From NCBI RefSeq assembly GCF_003254705.1, contig NZ_QFYR01000004.1, positions 62,001 to 126,000 on the forward strand: a DNA stretch of 64,000 nucleotides, written 5' to 3'. The stretch's first letter is position 1. The number at the start of each line of letters is the position of its first letter. This DNA comes from Phenylobacterium deserti (GTDB lineage: Bacteria; Pseudomonadota; Alphaproteobacteria; Caulobacterales; Caulobacteraceae). Below the pieces are notes generated by a model, which had not been told where the DNA came from, did not search any database, and worked only from the letters and a program-made list of their open reading frames with translations. A program made the translations under genes and the position numbers. Shown piece after piece: positions 19,526 to 26,423 of this stretch.

Positions 19526-20305
19526 ATGCCAAGGATCGTGACCTATAACGTCCACCGCTGCGTCGGAAACGACCGCCAGCTGGACGTCTCTCGCGTCGCC
19601 GACGTGCTCGCCGCCCTGCGACCCGACATCGTCGCCCTGCAGGAACTGGACGTCGGGCGAGCCCGGACCCGCCACATCGACCAGGCTCACGAGATCGCAC
19701 GCCAGCTGGACATGGCCTGCCACTTCCACGCGGCCCTCAAGGTCGAGGAAGAACTATACGGCGACGCCATTCTAACGACCTTCCCGGAGAAGCTGATCCA
19801 GGTGGGGCCCCTGCCCGGCCATCCGCGGCTTCCGGCGCTGGAGCCGCGCGGCGCGCTCTGGGTCGAGGTCGAGATCGAGGGTGCGCCGGTCCAGATCATC
19901 AACACGCACCTGGGCCTGGTCCCGCGCGAGCAGCAGATGCAAGCCTCGTTCCTGGCCGGGCCAAGTTGGCTGGAGCACCCTCGATGCAAAGGGCCGACGA
20001 TTTTGCTCGGCGACTTCAACGCGACCGGCACGTCCATCGTCTACCGGACCTTGACGGCCCGGCTGGAGGCGGCGCGGCTGCTGGCGCCGAAGCGCTCACC
20101 CACGTCCACCTTTCCCTCGCAGCTGCCGGTGTTGCGGATCGACCACCTGTTCGTCAGCCGTGAGATCGTGGTCCAGGACGTGTTCGCCCCCTACGATCCC
20201 CTGACGCGGCTGGCCTCCGACCACCTGCCGCTGGTTATGGACTTCGACCTGACGCCCGAGATCAAGACGAGCGCCGAAGCGGCACGGGAAACCGCCGAGG
20301 CCTAG
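19526..20305 (+). CDS. Endonuclease/exonuclease/phosphatase (EEP) family protein
   Basis: A 259-residue protein of the DNase I-like EEP fold. Visible motifs in order are RIVTYNVHRC (metal region), IVALQELD (catalytic glutamate), INTHLGL, LLGDFNATG (catalytic Asp/Asn) and the C-terminal ASDHLPLVMDF (catalytic Asp-His). The start at 19526 is supported by GGAG six bases upstream and by the conserved strand beginning at residue 2; an in-frame ATG at 19499 is possible. The gene converges on a phospholipase D gene with a four-base overlap, a pairing seen in related genomes and suggesting a role in phosphodiester or phospholipid hydrolysis. Substrate unknown. Confidence 0.9.
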   Translation: MPRIVTYNVHRCVGNDRQLDVSRVADVLAALRPDIVALQELDVGRARTRHIDQAHEIARQLDMACHFHAALKVEEELYGDAILTTFPEKLIQVGPLPGHPRLPALEPRGALWVEVEIEGAPVQIINTHLGLVPREQQMQASFLAGPSWLEHPRCKGPTILLGDFNATGTSIVYRTLTARLEAARLLAPKRSPTSTFPSQLPVLRIDHLFVSREIVVQDVFAPYDPLTRLASDHLPLVMDFDLTPEIKTSAEAARETAEA

Positions 20306-21786
20306 TCCATCGCCTGACGCCAGGTGTCGGCTCGGCCGGTGTCGGCCAGGCGCCGCGCCTGCTGGAACAGCCGGTCACGACGCTTGCCGAGCCGCCAGGA
20401 GTCGTCTGTGTCGGACGGATCGCCCAGGTGGTAGGCCGCGATGAACTCGGCGACGGGTCCGAGCTTCGGCGGCACGATGGGCGCAAGGCGGCCTTCGCGG
20501 TTCAGAGCGTCGATCGCGCCCACAAGCCCGCCGAAATCGGCCCTGGCCTTGGCCACCGCATCGCCCGTGTAGCCCATGAAGTGGCCGACCAGCCGGTCGC
20601 GGAAAGCGCTGATCGTCAGCCGCTCCGCCTCGTCGTCGGACTCGATGCCGAGCTCGACCTCCGTATCGAAACCGCCGGAGCGGTTGTTCAGATTGGCCGA
20701 GCCGATCCGCACCACCCGGTCGTCGATCACCGTCACCTTCGAGTGGACGATGATCACCTCGCCCTTGCGCGGCGTGGTTGGATAGAAGGCGCGGAAGCGG
20801 CCGAAGATGTCCGCCGCCTGCAGCCGCCAGATCATGGCGCCTCGCGTGCGGTCCATGGTCACCTGATCGAACCAGCTCGGCGCCCGCCCTGTGGAGATCA
20901 GCACCACCTGCGGACCGTCCGGCTCCCCCAACCGCTGCGCCAAGGCCTCGGTGATCAGGGGCGAGGTGAAGTACTGGTTTTCTAGGTAGATCGTGTCCTT
21001 CGCCTCGGCGATGGAGGTCAGGATCAGCCGGCGGATCTCGTCGACTGTCGGGCGGCCTTTCCACTTGGGCTCGGTCCGGGCGATCGCCACGTCCACTCCG
21101 TGCAGGGCCGCTGGGACATGATCGGGCCAGGGATCACCGCCCGCGTCCGGCGGCGGCCCCAGCGTCTCGTCCGTCGCCTTTCGCCAGCGTTCGCGGCAGA
21201 GCTCCGCCAGGGCGACGGCGGCCGGGCCGTCGACCATCATCATGACTTCGTGACGAGGGTCGTGCAGGTCCTGCCGCGGCATGATGCGGCGCTGGTCGTC
21301 GTCCAGGTGGCGAGCCGTATCCCACCGGTCGATGGAGATGTCGCCGCCGCCGCAGAAGGCGACGCGGTCATCGACCACCACCACCTTCTGGTGGTGGCAG
21401 GCGCCGAAGGGCACCTGGTCGTCCAGGCGGAACTTGACCGGCGTGTTGTGGAAGAACTTGCGCGCCTTGTGCGGGAAGAACTCCTGGCTGGCGCTGATAG
21501 GCAGCGCCGATTTCCAGATCAGCAGCCGCACGTCGAGCTCAGGACGCGAGCAGGCCAGGTCCACCAGGATGCGGCCGATCTCGTCCGGATCATCAGGGCC
21601 GTCATAGCCGTCAGGGAACAGCCGCGTTCGCGGATCGAACCCCCAGCCGAGGATGAAGATCGAGCGGCGCGCTTTCTGGATGGCGTCGTAGACGGCGGCG
21701 AAATAGGCCTCATTGTCGATCAGAAAGGCCACACGATCCGCATGCGCCTTGCGCCAGCAGGTCTCGCCGGGTCTGAAGACCGTCAT
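20302..21786 (-). CDS. Phospholipase D/cardiolipin synthase-like protein with two HKD motifs
   Basis: A 494-residue protein of the phospholipase D superfamily. Both catalytic motifs are intact: HHQKVVVVDDRVAFCGGGD in the N-terminal half and HSKVTVIDDRVVRIGSANLNNRS in the C-terminal half; they combine to form one active site. No signal peptide or membrane segment is obvious from the start at 21786 (MTVFRPGETCW), chosen because GAGGGCGG precedes it and the upstream residues are not conserved in character. Acts on phospholipid head groups by hydrolysis or transfer. Converges with the EEP gene. Confidence 0.92.
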   Translation of the reverse strand: MTVFRPGETCWRKAHADRVAFLIDNEAYFAAVYDAIQKARRSIFILGWGFDPRTRLFPDGYDGPDDPDEIGRILVDLACSRPELDVRLLIWKSALPISASQEFFPHKARKFFHNTPVKFRLDDQVPFGACHHQKVVVVDDRVAFCGGGDISIDRWDTARHLDDDQRRIMPRQDLHDPRHEVMMMVDGPAAVALAELCRERWRKATDETLGPPPDAGGDPWPDHVPAALHGVDVAIARTEPKWKGRPTVDEIRRLILTSIAEAKDTIYLENQYFTSPLITEALAQRLGEPDGPQVVLISTGRAPSWFDQVTMDRTRGAMIWRLQAADIFGRFRAFYPTTPRKGEVIIVHSKVTVIDDRVVRIGSANLNNRSGGFDTEVELGIESDDEAERLTISAFRDRLVGHFMGYTGDAVAKARADFGGLVGAIDALNREGRLAPIVPPKLGPVAEFIAAYHLGDPSDTDDSWRLGKRRDRLFQQARRLADTGRADTWRQAMD

Positions 21787-21905
21787 CCGCCCTCGATCAA
21801 CGCTTGCGCGGCCCCCTGGCGGCCGCCGAACAGGAAATCCCATGGCGATGGTGAGTTCCGGCGAAGCTTGAAGCAAGCGCCATCCGCGTTGCGCCGGACC
21901 AATCG

Positions 21906-22133
21906 ATGGACTACCCGCGCTTCATGACAGAACGCCCGCCGAAAGCGATCGCCACGCCCTGCATCCAGGTGTGCGCCGTCGATGGCGAAAGCGGCCTGTG
22001 CCTCGGCTGTTTCCGCACGCTGCAGGAGATCGCCACGTGGTCGCGGCTGGACGATGCAAGCCGCGCCGCCGTGATGGCCGAACTGCCGGCCCGACGGGCC
22101 CAGATACGCCCCGAGAAGCTCGGGCTGATCTGA
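21906..22133 (+). CDS. DUF1289 small cysteine-rich protein
   Basis: A 75-residue protein with four cysteines in the pattern TPCIQVCAVDGESGLCLGCFRTLQEIATW, the hallmark of DUF1289 (Fe-S or zinc binding suspected, function unknown). It is divergent from the phospholipase D gene and upstream of the retropepsin-like gene. Confidence 0.9.
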   Translation: MDYPRFMTERPPKAIATPCIQVCAVDGESGLCLGCFRTLQEIATWSRLDDASRAAVMAELPARRAQIRPEKLGLI

Positions 22134-22222
22134 GCGCGGCCGTTCACCGCTTGAAAACCCAGCGCCAGCTAACTTCCACATCAAGACAGGGCCCGAAGAG
22201 GCCGTTGATGGGATGAGCCTGG

Positions 22223-22750
22223 GTGTCGAGACTTTCCACCATCGTAATGGCGGCTCTGGTGGCCGGGACCTCCGCGGCCATCGGCGCGGAGGCGGTGATC
22301 GTACTCGCCCGCGCCCCGCTCGAGCTGCGCGCCGCCAAGGCTGAGACGCCGTTGCTGATGACCTCCACGGGCGCGGACGCGGTGTCGGGCCCGGCCGTGA
22401 TGAAGGCCAAGGACGGCCACTTCTGGGCCGAGGGCGAAGTTGATGGGCGCAAGGTCCGCTTCCTCGTCGACACCGGCGCCACGGCGGTGGCGCTCACGCC
22501 GCAAGACGCTCAGCAACTGGGCATCGACACTGCGAAGCTTCAATACAGCTCCAAGGTCGTCACCGCGGGCGGCCAGGCGCGCGCCGCCACCGTCAAGCTC
22601 GCTTCGGTGTCCGTGGCCGGCGCCAAGCTGGACGACGTCGACGCGGTGGTCATCGAGAAGGGGCTGGACGCGTCCCTGCTCGGGATGACCTACCTAGGCC
22701 GCCTCTCCAGCTTCCAGGCCACCCGCGAGGCTCTCTTCCTGCGGCCGTGA
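22223..22750 (+). CDS. Retropepsin-like aspartic protease, clan AA (TIGR02281 type)
   Basis: A 175-residue secreted or membrane-anchored protease. A GTG start gives an N-terminal hydrophobic segment (about 7-30), then a single retropepsin domain with the catalytic FLVDTGATAVAL (Asp about 83) and the family's usual ending, LLGMTYLGRLSSFQATREALFL. Such proteins dimerise in the periplasm to form an active site; Caulobacter PerP, which cleaves the polarity factor PodJ, is of this general type, but orthology is not claimed. Its last 57 bases overlap the end of dusA on the other strand. Confidence 0.88.
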   Translation: MSRLSTIVMAALVAGTSAAIGAEAVIVLARAPLELRAAKAETPLLMTSTGADAVSGPAVMKAKDGHFWAEGEVDGRKVRFLVDTGATAVALTPQDAQQLGIDTAKLQYSSKVVTAGGQARAATVKLASVSVAGAKLDDVDAVVIEKGLDASLLGMTYLGRLSSFQATREALFLRP

Positions 22751-23722
22751 CCGGGTCGTCACGGCAGCCAGCGCCGCGTCGATGACCTCGAGCCCGGCGC
22801 CGGGCTTAACGCCCTCCACAGTCAGGATGCGCCGCCAGGCGCGGGCGCCCGCCTGCCCATGGAACAGGCCCAGCATGTGCCGGGTCATGGCGGCCAGGTG
22901 CGTTCCCCGCGCCAGCTCGGCGCTGACATAGCTCTTGTAAGCCTCCACCGCCTCCGCGGCCTCGACGGCGCCGACTTCGCCGAAGATGCGCTGGTCGGCT
23001 TCGCCCAGCAGGCCGGGGGTGTGGTAGGCGGCGCGCCCCATCATGACGCCATCCACCTGATCCAGGTGCGTCACGGCCTCGTCCAGCGTGCCCACTCCGC
23101 CGTTGATCACGATCGTCAGGTCCGGGCGCTCGCGCTTGAGGCGGTAGACCAGCGGGTAGTCCAGCGGCGGGATGTCCCGGTTCTCCTTGGGCGACAGGCC
23201 CTTCAGCCAAGCCTTGCGGGCATGGACCACGAACTCGGTGACGCCGGCCTGGGCGCAGAGGTCCACCAGGGTGAACAGGCTTTCTTCAGGCTCCTGGTCG
23301 TCCACCCCGATGCGGCACTTCACAGTGGCGGGGATCTTCACAGCGGCGCCGATCGCCGCCATGCAGTCGGCGACGAGCTGCGGCTCGCGCATCAGGCAGG
23401 CGCCGAAACGGCCGGACTGGACACGGTCGGAAGGGCAGCCGACGTTGAGGTTGATCTCGTCGTAGCCTTCCGCCTCCCCGATACGGGCGGCCTCAGCCAG
23501 ATCGGCAGGCTCCGAGCCGCCGAGTTGCAAGGCGACGGGGTGCTCGACGGCGTCGAACGCCAAGAGGCGCGCCCTGTCGCCGTGCAGGATGGCGCCGGTG
23601 GTCAGCATCTCGGTGTAGAGCTTCGTGCGCCGCGAGAGAGTCCGGTGAAACGCCCGGCAATGCCGGTCCGTCCAGTCCATCATCGGCGCAACGGACAGCC
23701 TATGCGCTTGATATTGCGTCAC
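22694..23722 (-). CDS. dusA: tRNA-dihydrouridine synthase DusA, 5' end rebuilt by the genomic island
   Basis: DusA uses FMN and NADPH to reduce uridines in the tRNA D-loop. The 342-residue protein has RLSVAPMMDWTDRHCR at the N-terminus, NLNVGCPSDRVQSGRFGACLM with the catalytic cysteine, TVKCRIG, FVVHARKAWLKGLSPKENR and the INGGV and MMGRAAYH FMN motifs. The GTG start at 23722 and the next five codons lie on the island side of the attachment site, so island DNA now supplies the promoter and start. The upstream sequence GTTATAAG may serve as a -10 element. Overlaps the retropepsin gene by 57 bp. Confidence 0.96.
   Translation of the reverse strand: MTQYQAHRLSVAPMMDWTDRHCRAFHRTLSRRTKLYTEMLTTGAILHGDRARLLAFDAVEHPVALQLGGSEPADLAEAARIGEAEGYDEINLNVGCPSDRVQSGRFGACLMREPQLVADCMAAIGAAVKIPATVKCRIGVDDQEPEESLFTLVDLCAQAGVTEFVVHARKAWLKGLSPKENRDIPPLDYPLVYRLKRERPDLTIVINGGVGTLDEAVTHLDQVDGVMMGRAAYHTPGLLGEADQRIFGEVGAVEAAEAVEAYKSYVSAELARGTHLAAMTRHMLGLFHGQAGARAWRRILTVEGVKPGAGLEVIDAALAAVTTRSRPQEESLAGGLEAGEAA
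23672..23704. repeat. attL, dusA-internal attachment site
   Basis: 33 bp within codons for RLSVAPMMDW of dusA. It matches 48259-48291 at 29 of 33 positions, with a 12-bp perfect core CCAGTCCATCAT at the left. The four mismatches are six bases apart and all fall on third codon positions. Confidence 0.9.
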
Positions 23723-23807
23723 TTTTCGCTTATAACTCAGCTAGTTAGTCGGGCATCTGGCGCACCGTTCTTACGACAATCCACGCCCGTTTTCGCCCCT
23801 TTTCGCC
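23723..23807. repeat. TTTTCGC repeats beside the attachment site (possible integrase arm sites)
   Basis: TTTTCGC occurs at 23723-23729, and TTTTCGCC at 23790-23797 and 23800-23807. The last two are ten bases apart, about one helical turn. Tyrosine integrases bind short repeated arm-type sites near the core, so these are candidates; the same span also holds the dusA start region. Confidence 0.4.
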
Positions 23808-23837
23808 ATTCCACTGCACCGGATTTGCACCCAGAAA

Positions 23838-24899
23838 ATGGCCTCGATCCGCAAACAGAAATCCGGCCGCTGGCGCGTCCAGGTGCGCCGCCGCGGCCGC
23901 ACGATCAGCGAGACCTTCGCCCGCTACAGCGACGCGAAGGATTGGGCGCAGGACACCGAGCGGCAGATCGAGCTGGGCGATGCACCCTTGCCCTCACGGC
24001 TCTCCCGCATCCGCACCTTCGGGGAGCTGGTCGACCTGCACATGGCCGACATGAAGGAAGTGGGCCGCGCGCCCGGCCGGTCGAAGGTCGCCACCCTGCT
24101 GATGCTGAAGCGGGAGCTGGGGAAGGAGAAGGTCGCCCACCTCGACCGTGAGCGCCTCGTGCAGTTCGGGCGTGAGCGGGCCGCCGCCGGCGCCGGACCC
24201 GTGACCGTAAGCATGGACATCGGCGCGATCCGGCTGGTGCTCTCCCACGCCGTGGCCATCCATGGCCTGCCGGTGAAGGTCGAGCCCGTGGACATGGCGC
24301 GCATCGCCCTTAAGCGGCTAGGCCTCATCGGCAAGAGCAACGAGCGCGACCGGCGCCCTAGCGATGAGGAGATCGCGCGGCTCATCGCGCACTTCGACGG
24401 CAATCCGCGCCAGGTGATCCCGATGGGTCGGATCATCAAGTTCGCCGTCGCCACGGCCATGCGCCAGGAGGAGATCTGCCGGGTGACCTGGAGTGACCTG
24501 AACACCCGCACCCGCATGCTCACCATCCGGGACCGCAAAGACCCGCGGGTGAAGAAGGGCAACGACCAACGCATCCCGCTGCTGGCGGTGTCCGGTTACG
24601 ACGCCATGGAACTGATCGAAGAGCAGCGGGCGTGCCGCGGCAACGAGGACGACCGGATCTTCCCCTACTGCCACAAGTCCGCAGGGACGGCGTTCAGGCG
24701 GGCCTGCAGGGGGCTGGCGATCGACGACCTGCGCTTCCACGACCTGCGCCACGAGGGCACGAGCCGGCTGTTCGAGGCGGGGTTCACGATCGAACAGGTG
24801 TCGCTCGTCACCGGCCACAAGGACTGGAAGATGCTCCGCCGCTACACGCACCTTCGGCCGGAGGCGCTTCACGGCATTGTGGCTGCTCGCGTCGCGTGA
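23838..24899 (+). CDS. int: Tyrosine-type site-specific integrase of the dusA-targeting island
   Basis: A 353-residue phage-type integrase that would recombine the two att sites. It has an N-terminal arm-binding region (MASIRKQKSGRWRVQVRRRGR), a core-binding domain and a C-terminal catalytic domain with Arg in ATAMRQEEICRVTW, HxxR in FHDLRHEGTSR, His in TGHKDW and the nucleophile Tyr in LRRYTHL. The set is complete, so the enzyme should be active. Its position 115 bp from the dusA start is standard for integrases that use dusA as target. Confidence 0.95.
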   Translation: MASIRKQKSGRWRVQVRRRGRTISETFARYSDAKDWAQDTERQIELGDAPLPSRLSRIRTFGELVDLHMADMKEVGRAPGRSKVATLLMLKRELGKEKVAHLDRERLVQFGRERAAAGAGPVTVSMDIGAIRLVLSHAVAIHGLPVKVEPVDMARIALKRLGLIGKSNERDRRPSDEEIARLIAHFDGNPRQVIPMGRIIKFAVATAMRQEEICRVTWSDLNTRTRMLTIRDRKDPRVKKGNDQRIPLLAVSGYDAMELIEEQRACRGNEDDRIFPYCHKSAGTAFRRACRGLAIDDLRFHDLRHEGTSRLFEAGFTIEQVSLVTGHKDWKMLRRYTHLRPEALHGIVAARVA

Positions 24900-24917
24900 C
24901 GCGCCGCTAAAGCCCGC

Positions 24918-25178
24918 TCAGCGGGTGAAGGTGCGGACTTCGTCCAGACGCCGCGCAGGACTGAGCGCGCGCGGCTCGGAGGTTGAGGTTTGGCGCCCCT
25001 TGTCGGCCCAAGCCTGCAGGTCTCGGACGGCATAGACGACCCGGCCGCCGATCTTCCGGTACGTTGGACCGGTGCCGAAGGTGCGGTGCTTCTCAAGAGT
25101 TCGGCCGGAAAGGCCCAGGAAGCGCCCTGCCTCCGCCGTGCGGAGGAAGCGTTCAGGGGTGCGGTCATGCTCGATCAT
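24918..25178 (-). CDS. AlpA/excisionase-like helix-turn-helix protein
   Basis: An 86-residue protein with a MerR-like winged helix (RFLRTAEAGRFLGLSGRTLEKHRTFGTGPTYRKIGGRVVYAVRDLQAWADKG), the form typical of excisionases and AlpA regulators of integrative elements. It converges on the integrase gene with an 18-bp gap. Likely role: directionality factor or regulator of excision; this is inferred from family and position. Confidence 0.85.
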   Translation of the reverse strand: MIEHDRTPERFLRTAEAGRFLGLSGRTLEKHRTFGTGPTYRKIGGRVVYAVRDLQAWADKGRQTSTSEPRALSPARRLDEVRTFTR

Positions 25179-25388
25179 CGGGGGCGTCCTGATAAAGAAG
25201 CGTCAGCTTCTCCGGCCGCTCGATCGACGACGATGCGGAAACCTACGCGCTGGCGTCAGTAAGCTTCCGCTGTTCCCGCTAGCTAACGCACTTCGCAACC
25301 GGCAGGGTGACGCCGCTGAGGTTCCAAAGTGCTCAGCCGAATGGGAGACCGGCGCGAACCGATCCCCCTGCAAGACGTAGTTGCGCGT

Positions 25389-25733
25389 CTATGCGTCAAT
25401 TCGGCCGAGCCGGCGGGCACGCCGCACGTATGCGCTAATCGACTGAGATGGTCGGAAAGAACGATCGCGTTCAACTGGAAGACCAAGGGGTCCGTGCACC
25501 CGAGTAAGCTCGGAAAGGCGAACGCGGCCGAGCTCCGGAGTGCCTAGACCAAGGTCGCAAAGCCCGAAAGCTACGTCCGGATCGTCGGGATCAAGCTCTG
25601 TGAGCAGCCAGGTTGCAGCTCCGTCAGGTGTGAAGAGCTTAACAACGGGCGGCGGGTCCACGTTCAAGCCTGCGGCGCGGCGACGTCCGTTGGCTAGCAA
25701 TAACTGCACGTGCGTGTAGGTCAGAAGCGGCAT
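25389..25733 (-). CDS. DUF2958 domain protein
   Basis: A 114-residue protein whose core (PPVVKLFTPDGAATWLLTELDPDDPDVAFGLCDLGLGTPELG) is the DUF2958 signature. These small proteins are common on plasmids and integrative conjugative elements of alphaproteobacteria; the function is unknown. GGAGG lies five bases before the start at 25733. Its presence supports an ICE or plasmid ancestry for the island. Confidence 0.88.
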   Translation of the reverse strand: MPLLTYTHVQLLLANGRRRAAGLNVDPPPVVKLFTPDGAATWLLTELDPDDPDVAFGLCDLGLGTPELGRVRLSELTRVHGPLGLPVERDRSFRPSQSISAYVRRARRLGRIDA

Positions 25734-25915
25734 TCGATCCTCCATGAGCCCTCGTAGCGAGGGTCAGGAGGCGCAGGGCCGCAGGGCGCGGCCGGTCAGG
25801 CCCGCAACGCGCCGCAGGGTAGGCTTGACCGGCTCGCCCGAACTGCGGCCAGGCTCATGTCACTCGTTTCACAGGCTCGGAGGGAAGCGCTCGGCGTATC
25901 AAGAGCGTGTTGCCG

Positions 25916-26368
25916 CTAGATGGCGGTATCGGTTGAGCGGTGCGCCTCAGTGCGCAAAACTCGAGAACGAAGCTCGAGGATTCGGATCCACTCTTCAGTT
26001 CCTGGCAAGAGCGCTTCCCAATAGATCCAGCCGTCAAGCCGCGGATGCTTGCCGGATCGTGTACGAGCTACGCCCGAAGCAGCGCCTGAGGGCGAGCGGA
26101 AGCGCTGGCCCTCCACCAACCAAGTCCCGCCGTCGATCTCGCCGCGATGGGAGCGGCCACTGTAGCTCATCCGCAGCTGAGTGCCGTCCGGGAGATGTAC
26201 GCCGTCGCAAGTCCAGCCCGGACCTTTGGCGTGATCGCCTTCAGTCCGGGCGCTTGAACGTGGCAGCCCCAAGAGACGGCGCAGCGCCGCATTGGGCGTT
26301 TCGTCGAAGCTAGTACGCTCCATCTCGATGAGCTTGTGAACTTCGAAATCGATGGCGATCGTACGCAC
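25916..26368 (-). CDS. SeqA N-terminal-like plus RAMA-like protein
   Basis: A 150-residue protein from a GTG start. Residues about 1-36 (RTIAIDFEVHKLIEMERTSF, then ALRRLLGL) resemble the oligomerising N-terminal module of SeqA or a ribbon-helix-helix. Residues about 50-132 resemble a RAMA domain: DGTQLRMSYSGRSHRGEIDGG, then RFRSPSGAASGVA and DGWIYWEAL. RAMA domains are predicted to recognise modified DNA and accompany restriction enzymes and methylases. It directly follows hsdR on the same strand (55-bp gap), so may sense the methylation state set by the neighbouring system. Domain calls are by eye and the joint role is inferred. Confidence 0.65.
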   Translation of the reverse strand: MRTIAIDFEVHKLIEMERTSFDETPNAALRRLLGLPRSSARTEGDHAKGPGWTCDGVHLPDGTQLRMSYSGRSHRGEIDGGTWLVEGQRFRSPSGAASGVARTRSGKHPRLDGWIYWEALLPGTEEWIRILELRSRVLRTEAHRSTDTAI

Positions 26369-26382
26369 TGCAACTCATCTCC

Positions 26383-26404
26383 CTACTGACTCATCATTCA
26401 GTAG
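26383..26404. promoter_or_regulatory. Inverted repeat upstream of the RAMA-like gene
   Basis: CTACTGA at 26383-26389 and TCAGTAG at 26398-26404 form a perfect 7-bp inverted repeat with an 8-bp spacer, 15-36 bases before the GTG start and just after the hsdR stop. It could be an operator for autoregulation. The spacing is wide for a terminator, and no U-run follows on the minus strand. Confidence 0.4.
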
Positions 26405-26423
26405 GCGCTGAGTAGTAGATCGG

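Noticed and set aside
25744-26313. 189-codon plus-strand open frame
   Set aside because: It is antisense to the RAMA-like gene and has no protein-family character.
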